In this document: piece after piece, positions 1-4,049 of the stretch
Layout of the letters: every line of letters starts with the position of its first letter
Position numbering within the stretch: the first letter of the stretch is position 1
Assembly: GCA_023426865.1 (NCBI GenBank)
Contig: JAEZBT010000230.1
Coordinates: 1 to 5,869 of the forward strand
Source: Actinomycetes bacterium
GTDB taxonomy: Bacteria > Actinomycetota > Actinomycetes > Actinomycetales > Cellulomonadaceae
Direction: 5' to 3'
DNA: 5,869 bases
Made by a program: the position numbers and the translations under genes
Notes under the pieces: model-generated
Seen by the model: the letters and a program-made list of their open reading frames with translations, nothing else
The model's database searches: none
Told to the model about the DNA's origin: nothing

Positions 1-11
1 CCCCCTCCCGC

Positions 12-42
12 GGGGGGCCCCCCCCCAGGGGGGGGGCCCCCC
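12..42. repeat. Perfect 15-bp G/C-only inverted repeat at window start
   Basis: Six G then nine C (12-26) are followed by a single A (27), then nine G and six C (28-42). The arms are exact reverse complements, so the transcript could fold into an all-GC stem, although a 1-nt centre means the innermost pairs must open to form a loop. It lies upstream of the sugar permease pair, where a binding-protein gene would normally end. It could therefore be a terminator or an mRNA-stabilising hairpin between that gene and the permeases. Homopolymer runs of this kind are also typical of sequencing or contig-end error, so the exact run lengths should not be trusted. Confidence 0.6.
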
Positions 43-74
43 CGCTGCACGGCCCGCGACATCTGCGGGTGTCG

Positions 75-103
75 AGGGCTGCCGCCCCGGGCGGTTCTGC
101 CCT
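75..103 (+). terminator. Leader hairpin, possible intra-operon attenuator
   Basis: AGGGC (75-79) pairs with GCCCT (99-103), and inside it CCGCCC (82-87) pairs with GGGCGG (89-94). The two stems are separated by a small internal loop (TG on one side, TTCT on the other), and TTA follows. A smaller stem, CCCGC (53-57) with GCGGG (65-69), sits just upstream. No U-tract is present, as is common for actinobacterial hairpin terminators. The role is inferred; it may be partial termination or processing ahead of the permease genes. Confidence 0.4.
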
Positions 104-114
104 TAGGTTGAGGC

Positions 115-133
115 GTGACACCGGCGGTGTCAC
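115..133. promoter_or_regulatory. 8-bp inverted repeat (operator or leader hairpin)
   Basis: GTGACACC (115-122) and GGTGTCAC (126-133) form a perfect inverted repeat around GGC, 26 nt before the ribosome binding site of the first permease gene. It could be an operator for a sugar-responsive repressor or a hairpin in the transcript. It does not match the LacI-family operator consensus with a central CG that is usual at actinobacterial sugar operons. An in-frame GTG is part of the left arm, which argues against that codon being the true start. Confidence 0.45.
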
Positions 134-158
134 CAGAACGGCAAAGGCGCCGCGTACT

Positions 159-163
159 GGAGG
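159..163 (+). promoter_or_regulatory. Ribosome binding site that sets the first permease start
   Basis: GGAGG lies 5 nt before the GTG at 169. The alternative in-frame GTG at 115 has only a GAGG that almost touches it (1-nt gap), which is too close to work as a Shine-Dalgarno site. This favours 169 as the start. Confidence 0.65.
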
Positions 164-168
164 TAGAT

Positions 169-1206
169 GTGGACGGTATCTCGCGGTACATCTCCTGGTT
201 GTTCGGAGAGATCAGGGACTTCCTCGTCTACAGAGGCGACGACCCTGGACGCAAGCTGCTCCTCATGGTCCTGGCGATCGCGATCTTCGTCGCCGTGATG
301 GGCCTGATCCTGTGGCTGGTCGACCGGCCGAAGAAGGCGCGCACGTGGCTCGTCGCGACCGCCTTCGTGGGGCCCGCGGTCCTGGCCCTGATCTTCGGCC
401 TGGTGTACCCGGCCCTCCTGACCATCAACGCGTCCTTCAAGGACAAGCGCGGGGAGCAGTACATCGCCCTCGACAACTACGCGACGGCGTTCACCGAACC
501 GCAGTTCCAGGCGGTGCTGCGCAACACGGCGCTGTGGGTGCTCCTGGTACCCCTGCTGTCCACGTTCATCGGCCTCGTGTACGCGGTCGTCGTCGACCGG
601 ACGAAGTTCGAGAAGCTCGCCAAGACGCTCGTCTTCATGCCGATGGCCATCTCCATGGTCGGCGCCGGCATCATCTGGGGCCTCGTCTACGACCCCCGCG
701 CGGGTGCGGACGGCAGCGCCCGCGGTCTCATGAACGCGTTCATCGGGCTGTTCGGGGTCGATGCGATCGACACGCGTCTCGCCACACCACCGATCAACAC
801 GCTCTGGCTGATCGTCGTCATGATCTGGATCCAGACCGGTTTCGCGATGACGGTGCTCTCGGCCGCGATCAAGGCCATCCCCGACGACATCATCGAGGCC
901 GCCAAGCTCGACGGGCTCACCGGGCTCGGGATGTTCCGCTACATCACGGTGCCGAGCATCCGGCCGGCCCTCGTCGTCGTGCTGACCACGATCGCGATGG
1001 GCACGTTGAAGGTCTTCGACATCGTGCGCACCATGACCGGCGGGCAGTTCGAGACGTCGGTCGTCGCGAACGAGTTCTACGACCAGAGCTTCCGCTACAA
1101 CAACCAGGGCCTGGGTGCCGCACTGGCGGTGCTGCTCTTCGTGATCGTCGTCCCGATCATCATCTACAACGTCCGCCAGATGCGACTGTCGGAGGCGATC
1201 CGATGA
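169..1206 (+). CDS. Sugar ABC transporter permease, AglF-like (MalF-type)
   Basis: This is an integral membrane permease of a binding-protein-dependent carbohydrate importer. It would form the translocation pore with the next gene's product. The protein is 345 aa from the GTG at 169. An N-terminal hydrophobic segment (about 30-51) precedes the conserved core, an arrangement typical of AglF. Further membrane segments lie near 62-90, 118-142, 155-174, 210-233, 264-285 and 310-335. The EAA loop that docks on the ATPase is visible as E243-A-A-K-L-D-G249, with VP at 261-262. Stretches such as FMPMAISMVGAGIIW (156-170) and the IYNVRxMR near the C-terminus resemble alpha-glucoside AglF proteins as I know them. 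The stop overlaps the next start by 4 bp (ATGA), indicating translational coupling. The substrate is inferred: an alpha-glucoside is likely, but other oligosaccharides are possible. No ATPase gene adjoins; many actinobacterial sugar importers use a shared MsiK/UgpC-type ATPase encoded elsewhere. A 363-aa form from 115 is less likely. Confidence 0.9.
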   Translation: MDGISRYISWLFGEIRDFLVYRGDDPGRKLLLMVLAIAIFVAVMGLILWLVDRPKKARTWLVATAFVGPAVLALIFGLVYPALLTINASFKDKRGEQYIALDNYATAFTEPQFQAVLRNTALWVLLVPLLSTFIGLVYAVVVDRTKFEKLAKTLVFMPMAISMVGAGIIWGLVYDPRAGADGSARGLMNAFIGLFGVDAIDTRLATPPINTLWLIVVMIWIQTGFAMTVLSAAIKAIPDDIIEAAKLDGLTGLGMFRYITVPSIRPALVVVLTTIAMGTLKVFDIVRTMTGGQFETSVVANEFYDQSFRYNNQGLGAALAVLLFVIVVPIIIYNVRQMRLSEAIR

Positions 1207-2147
1207 CCACCACCCCGCTTCCCCCCCAGGGCGTCGTCAAGGCGGAGCCCGGTGAGATCACCGGCCCGCCGTCGGAAGGCAAGCTCCAGCGGCGCGCCCG
1301 GCTCGCGACCACGAAGCTGACGTCCCCGTGGGCGTCGCTGACGGCGATCATCCTGGCGTTCCTGTGGACGATGCCGACGCTCGGTCTGCTCGTCACCTCG
1401 TTCCGCCCGGACACGGAGATCCGCACCAGCGGCTGGTGGACCGCCCTGACGAACCCCCAGCTCACCCTGGACAACTACGACGAGGCGTTGTTCGGCGGCT
1501 CCACGAACCTCATCAACTACTTCATCAACTCGCTGGTCATCACGATCCCCGCGAGCCTCATCCCCATCTCCATCGCGCTGCTTGCGGCCTACGGGTTCGC
1601 CTGGATCGAGTTCCGGGGCCGCAACTTCCTGTTCATCGCGGTGTTCGCGCTCCAGGTCATCCCGCTCCAGATCGCGCTGATCCCGCTGCTGTCGCAGTAC
1701 GTCGACTGGGAGATCAACGGCTCGTTCTGGACCGTGTGGTTGTCGCACACGATCTTCGCGCTGCCGCTGGCGATCTTCCTGCTGCACAACTTCATGAAGG
1801 ACATCCCGCCGTCGCTGGTCGAGGCGGCCCGGGTCGACGGCGCGGGGCACGTGAAGATCTTCTTCCAGGTGATGTTCCCGCTGCTCACGCCGGCGATCGC
1901 GTCGTTCGCGATCTTCCAGTTCCTGTGGGTGTGGAACGACCTGCTCGTGTCGCTGACGTTCACCGGCGCGACGCCGAACGTCGCACCGCTGACGGTGCGC
2001 GTCGCGGAGATGGCGGGCACGCGTGGCGGCGACTGGGAGATCCTCACCGCAGGCGCCTTCATCTCGATGGTCGTCCCCGTCACGGTGTTCCTGCTGCTGC
2101 AGCGGTACTTCGTCCGGGGCATGCTCGCGGGGGCCGTCAAGGGCTGA
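1203..2147 (+). CDS. Carbohydrate ABC transporter permease, AglG-like (MalG-type)
   Basis: This is the second pore-forming permease of the importer, 314 aa. GGAGG at 1191-1195 lies 7 nt before the ATG, and the ATG overlaps the preceding TGA. A polar N-terminus of about 45 residues, rich in Pro, Thr and charged residues, is followed by a membrane segment near 46-66, a periplasmic loop, and hydrophobic segments near 108-130, 140-163, 178-196, 228-247 and 283-300. The EAA loop reads E207-A-A-R-V-D-G213 with FP at 225-226, which is the close-to-canonical spacing of the MalG family. WVWND (242-246) and the C-terminal FVRGMLAGAVKG match the family signature. Length is slightly above the roughly 275-300 aa of short MalG homologues because of the N-terminal extension, as in AglG. 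The gene ends the operon: a strong hairpin follows within 25 bp. The family is confident; the alpha-glucoside assignment is tentative. Confidence 0.92.
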   Translation: MTTTPLPPQGVVKAEPGEITGPPSEGKLQRRARLATTKLTSPWASLTAIILAFLWTMPTLGLLVTSFRPDTEIRTSGWWTALTNPQLTLDNYDEALFGGSTNLINYFINSLVITIPASLIPISIALLAAYGFAWIEFRGRNFLFIAVFALQVIPLQIALIPLLSQYVDWEINGSFWTVWLSHTIFALPLAIFLLHNFMKDIPPSLVEAARVDGAGHVKIFFQVMFPLLTPAIASFAIFQFLWVWNDLLVSLTFTGATPNVAPLTVRVAEMAGTRGGDWEILTAGAFISMVVPVTVFLLLQRYFVRGMLAGAVKG

Positions 2148-2171
2148 GCGAGCCGGCAGAGCGCCGCCGGA

Positions 2172-2208
2172 CGCGGGGCTTCGGGGAGGTGGCCCCCGGA
2201 GCCCCGCG
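2172..2208 (+). terminator. Rho-independent-type terminator after the permease operon
   Basis: CGCGGGGCT (2172-2180) pairs with AGCCCCGCG (2200-2208). The stem continues through a T-G wobble and CGGGG/CCCCG to give about 15 base pairs closing a 7-nt loop (2187-2193). No U-tract follows, which is normal in high-GC actinobacteria. It starts 24 nt after the AglG-like stop codon and is the likely end of the permease transcript. Confidence 0.75.
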
Positions 2209-2217
2209 GGCGTGTCC

Positions 2218-2257
2218 GGCCCCGCGCACGTCGGGCCCCGCGCACGTCGGGCCCCGC
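2218..2257. repeat. 16-bp tandem repeat, 2.5 copies
   Basis: The unit GGCCCCGCGCACGTCG occurs at 2218-2233 and again, identically, at 2234-2249, followed by the first 8 bases of a third copy at 2250-2257. It lies directly after the terminator hairpin in non-coding DNA. Replication slippage in GC-rich sequence is the simplest origin, and copy number may vary between strains. I see no coding or RNA role for it. Confidence 0.8.
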
Positions 2258-2269
2258 CGAGCACCCACA

Positions 2270-2351
2270 GCCGCTCTTGGGACTGGTGGTGACAGTGGGG
2301 ACCGAGTGACGTCACGTCCGTCACTCGGGTCACATCGGTCACAAGAGCGGC
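2270..2351. repeat. Nested inverted repeats in the gene-free region
   Basis: The outer arms GCCGCTCTTG (2270-2279) and CAAGAGCGGC (2342-2351) are perfect reverse complements 62 nt apart. Inside them, CCGAGTGACG (2302-2311) and CGTCACTCGG (2319-2328) form a second perfect 10-bp inverted repeat around a 7-nt spacer. Between outer and inner arms, GTGAC (2289-2293) can pair with GTCAC (2329-2333 or 2338-2342). The whole 82-bp unit could extrude as a cruciform or fold as a long RNA hairpin. No target-site duplication flanks the arms, so a miniature transposon is not supported. The function is unknown. Confidence 0.6.
2311..2342. promoter_or_regulatory. Four GTCAC boxes at exact 9-bp spacing
   Basis: GTCAC begins at 2311, 2320, 2329 and 2338. 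The four bases after each box differ: GTCC, TCGG, ATCG, then AAGA. The complementary pentamer GTGAC lies at 2289-2293 and 2306-2310, so six copies fall within 54 bp. Regular direct repeats of a short core are typical of binding sites for a cooperatively binding regulator. The third unit, GTCACATCG, resembles the GTCACAgcG motif reported for the mycobacterial response regulator MtrA, but that link rests on memory and one near match. The array lies about 160 bp before the EamA-type gene. Confidence 0.45.
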
Positions 2352-2447
2352 GGTGCGCGTGTACGCGGGTGGCGGATGACGGCGGCGGGCTGCGGGCACC
2401 ACAGGGGAGAGACGGCGGATCGGGCAGGTCAGGCTCCGACCGGGTGA

Positions 2448-2498
2448 GGCCAAGGCTCGGGCCTCCGGCCCGCCCTGCGGCACGCCCTAGCCTTGGCC
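2448..2498. promoter_or_regulatory. 10-bp inverted repeat overlapping the EamA gene promoter
   Basis: GGCCAAGGCT (2448-2457) and AGCCTTGGCC (2489-2498) are exact reverse complements separated by 31 nt. The right arm covers five of the six bases of the presumed -10 hexamer TAGCCT (2488-2493) and stops one base before the GTG start. A second inverted repeat, CGGGCC (2458-2463) with GGCCCG (2467-2472), abuts the left arm. If transcription begins at the start codon, a dimeric repressor bound here would block the promoter. If transcription starts upstream, the arms would form a hairpin next to the start codon. Confidence 0.45.
2488..2493 (+). promoter_or_regulatory. Putative -10 element, leaderless start
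   Basis: TAGCCT matches the actinobacterial TAnnnT -10 consensus and lies 6 nt before the GTG at 2500. A transcript beginning at the G of that codon would have no 5' leader. No Shine-Dalgarno sequence is visible before the start, which fits. I see no convincing -35 element. Confidence 0.5.
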
Positions 2499-2499
2499 G

Positions 2500-3396
2500 G
2501 TGACCTCGCTGGGCCGGCTCGTCGGGCGGACGCCCGCGCCGGCGTTGTTCGTCGTCTCCGGCCTGGGGCAGTACGTGGGCGCGGCGCTCGCCGTCGGGCT
2601 CTTCGCGACGATGCCCGCTGCCGGGGTGGCGTGGGCCCGGGTCGCGGCGGCCGCCGTCGTGCTGCTCGCCTGGCGTCGGCCCTGGCGGATGACGTGGACG
2701 CGGCGCGAGCTCGGGGCGACGGTCGCCTTCGGCGTCGTGCTCGCGGCGATGAACGTCACCTTCTACCTGGCGATCGAGCGCCTGCCGCTCGGGACGGCCG
2801 TGGCGATCGAGTTCGTCGGGCCTGTGACGGTCGCGGTGCTCACCGGCGCTGGCCGGCGGGAGCGGGTCGGGGCGGCGCTGGTCGCGGTCGGCGTCGTGCT
2901 CCTGGCCGGGGTGACGCTGGTCGAGGGCGCGGAGGCCGCCGTCGGGCTCGCGTTCATCGTGGCCGCTGGCGCGTGCTGGGGCGGCTACATCGTGCTCGGC
3001 CGTCGGGTCGCCCTCGCCGGCGACGGCGTCACGCGTCTGTCCGTCGCGATGGCCGCCGGCGCCGTCGTGGGGGCGCCCCTGCTGGCCGGGCTCGGGGCGC
3101 CGGCGTTCGGGACGTGGCGGACGGCGCTGTTGGTCGTCGGTGTCGCCGTGCTCTCGTCGGTGATCCCGTACGCCGTCGAGCAGGTGGTGCTGCCGCGGGT
3201 GTCCGCGGCCGCGTTCGCCGTCCTGCTGGCGCTGCTGCCGGCGAGCGCCGCCGTCGTCGGGGCCGTGGCCCTGCAGCAGCTGCCGGGCCTGGCCGACGCC
3301 GCTGGGCTCGTCCTCGTCTCGGTCGCGATCGCTCTGACGTCCCGCAGGCGGACGACGCCCGCCGAGACTCCGCCGGGCGCCACCGACGGCGCCTGA
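2500..3396 (+). CDS. EamA family transporter, RhtA-like exporter
   Basis: This is a 298-aa integral membrane protein of the drug/metabolite transporter superfamily, resembling RhtA, the threonine/homoserine exporter of E. coli. It has two EamA halves and about ten hydrophobic segments. The first half contains FYLAIERLPLGTAVAIEFVG (88-107), whose P-L-G-x-A-V-x-I-E-F-x-G pattern is characteristic of RhtA-type members. The second half contains IPYAVEQVVLPRVSAAAF (222-239), matching the IPYSLE region of RhtA. Where RhtA has a SLEP-like motif, this protein reads ALLPASAA (244-251), lacking the glutamate. The C-terminal 19 residues are polar and probably cytoplasmic. The GTG start is supported by a TAGCCT -10 hexamer 6 nt upstream rather than by a ribosome binding site. 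The gene is monocistronic and convergent with the proteasome activator gene. The substrate is inferred from family; it could be another amino acid or metabolite. Confidence 0.88.
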   Translation: MTSLGRLVGRTPAPALFVVSGLGQYVGAALAVGLFATMPAAGVAWARVAAAAVVLLAWRRPWRMTWTRRELGATVAFGVVLAAMNVTFYLAIERLPLGTAVAIEFVGPVTVAVLTGAGRRERVGAALVAVGVVLLAGVTLVEGAEAAVGLAFIVAAGACWGGYIVLGRRVALAGDGVTRLSVAMAAGAVVGAPLLAGLGAPAFGTWRTALLVVGVAVLSSVIPYAVEQVVLPRVSAAAFAVLLALLPASAAVVGAVALQQLPGLADAAGLVLVSVAIALTSRRRTTPAETPPGATDGA

Positions 3397-3411
3397 CGCC
3401 CCCGGGCCGAC

Positions 3412-3438
3412 GCTGCCGGAACCGGCGCCGCCGGCAGC
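3412..3438. terminator. Hairpin between convergent genes
   Basis: GCTGCCGG (3412-3419) pairs with CCGGCAGC (3431-3438) around an 11-nt loop, giving a perfect 8-bp stem. It starts 16 nt after the exporter stop codon and lies 29 nt beyond the stop of the opposing gene, so it could terminate both transcripts. No U-tract is present on either side. Confidence 0.55.
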
Positions 3439-3457
3439 CGGAGGTGCCGGCCGCTGG

Positions 3458-3480
3458 AGGTACTGGCTACAGGTACTGGC
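3458..3480. repeat. 13-bp-spaced direct repeat over the bpa stop codon
   Basis: AGGTACTGGC occurs at 3458-3467 and 3471-3480, a 13-bp period. On the minus strand the gene-proximal copy (3471-3480) encodes the essential C-terminal Gln-Tyr-Leu, and the second copy begins within the stop codon. Because 13 is not a multiple of three, the second copy is out of frame. It looks like a short local duplication. Confidence 0.7.
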
Positions 3481-3973
3481 CGGGGGCCTTGGGCTCGTCC
3501 TCGTCGTCCGGGGCCAGCCGGCCCTGCACGATGACGCCCGGCGGCAGTGCGCGGCGCATCTGGGCGAGCTGGGCCTGCGAGCTCATCTGCTGGGCCACGA
3601 GCGCGGTCTGCAGGCCGTGGAACAGGCCCTCGAGCCACCCGACGAGCTGCGCCTGCGCGATCCGCAGCTCGGCGTCGCTCGGCTGACCCTCGTCGGTGAA
3701 CGGCAGCGTGATCCGCCGCAGCTCCTCGACCAGGTCGGGGGACAGGCCGTCCTCGAGCTCGCGCAGCGACCGCTCGTGCACCTCCGCCAGCCGTCCGCGC
3801 GCGGCGTCGTCGAGCGGCGCGGAGCGCACCTCGTCGAGCAGCTGCTTGATCATCGTGCCGATCCGCATGATCTTCGCGGGCTGGCCGATCATGCTCGCCG
3901 GGTCGGACGGGTCGACGACGGCGTCGGGTCGCGGCTCGTCGGCGGGGGACTCCGGGTGGTCGCTGTCGGTCAT
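3467..3973 (-). CDS. bpa: Bacterial proteasome activator (Bpa/PafE)
   Basis: This is a 168-aa ATP-independent activator of the 20S proteasome. In mycobacteria the protein forms a dodecameric ring that opens the core gate and promotes degradation of unfolded proteins such as HspR. The N-terminus (about 4-25) is acidic, Pro-rich and probably disordered. Residues about 27-145 are helical and include SMIGQPAKIMRIGTMIKQLL (27-46) and QAQLVGWLEGLFHGLQTALV (107-126), characteristic of the family. The tail is acidic and flexible (156-160) and ends in GQYL (165-168), the motif that docks into pockets between proteasome alpha subunits. Its presence implies a functional proteasome elsewhere in the genome. 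The ATG at 3973 is chosen because homology begins near it. The frame stays open further upstream, but that stretch overlaps the divergent sugar isomerase gene and is spurious. CATGAT 6 nt before the start is a weak leaderless -10 candidate. Confidence 0.93.
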   Translation of the reverse strand: MTDSDHPESPADEPRPDAVVDPSDPASMIGQPAKIMRIGTMIKQLLDEVRSAPLDDAARGRLAEVHERSLRELEDGLSPDLVEELRRITLPFTDEGQPSDAELRIAQAQLVGWLEGLFHGLQTALVAQQMSSQAQLAQMRRALPPGVIVQGRLAPDDEDEPKAPGQYL

Positions 3974-3979
3974 GGGCCC

Positions 3980-3985
3980 ATCATG
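3980..3985 (-). promoter_or_regulatory. Weak -10 candidate for bpa
   Basis: On the minus strand CATGAT ends 6 nt before the bpa ATG, the same geometry as the two plus-strand starts at 2500 and 4050. It keeps the conserved A at position 2 and T at position 6 but lacks the first T. No strong Shine-Dalgarno site is seen, so a leaderless transcript is possible but unproven. Confidence 0.3.
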
Positions 3986-3992
3986 ACGCGTC

Positions 3993-4007
3993 CGCCCGGT
4001 CCGGGCG
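3993..4007. promoter_or_regulatory. 15-bp palindrome in the divergent intergenic region
   Basis: CGCCCGG (3993-3999) and CCGGGCG (4001-4007) form a perfect inverted repeat around T4000. The palindromic octamer GACGCGTC lies beside it at 3985-3992. The site is midway between the two divergent start codons (3973 and 4050), where one regulator could act on both genes. In DNA this GC-rich a 7-bp palindrome may also be chance. Confidence 0.35.
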
Positions 4008-4037
4008 TCGCACGTCGCTGGCGGCGGCAGGGCTCGG

Positions 4038-4043
4038 TAGCGT
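4038..4043 (+). promoter_or_regulatory. Putative -10 element, leaderless start
   Basis: TAGCGT fits the TAnnnT consensus and sits exactly 6 nt before the ATG at 4050, matching the arrangement at 2488-2493. There is no Shine-Dalgarno sequence before the ATG, so a transcript starting at the A of the start codon is likely. Confidence 0.5.
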
Positions 4044-4049
4044 GCGGCC

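Noticed and set aside
115..168. GTG at 115 as the start of the AglF-like gene
   Set aside because: It is in frame but lies in an arm of an inverted repeat and lacks a properly spaced ribosome binding site. The extra 18 residues are polar and not family-like. GTG at 169 has GGAGG 5 nt upstream.
69..1202. Long plus-strand frame open upstream of the AglG-like start and continuous with it
   Set aside because: Its translation is Arg/Pro/Gly/His-rich with no family resemblance and overlaps the well-supported AglF-like gene in another frame. It is a by-product of high GC with few stop codons. The real second gene starts at 1203 with its own GGAGG.
2307..2314. TGACGTCA as a CRE-type regulator site
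   Set aside because: The octamer resembles a eukaryotic CREB site, which has no meaning here. It arises from one GTGAC abutting one GTCAC in the array.
2270..2351. Miniature transposable element (MITE)
   Set aside because: Inverted arms are present, but I find no flanking target-site duplication and cannot see other copies in this window.
1164..2483. Long minus-strand open frame opposite the AglG-like gene
   Set aside because: The predicted protein is dominated by Arg, Asp, Gln and Glu in low-complexity runs, as expected from the antisense of a high-GC membrane protein gene. It also spans the terminator and repeats.
2493..3686. Plus-strand frame overlapping the exporter and running into bpa
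   Set aside because: Mostly Arg/Gly/Ala low complexity, in a different frame from the clear EamA protein, and it crosses a convergent intergenic hairpin.
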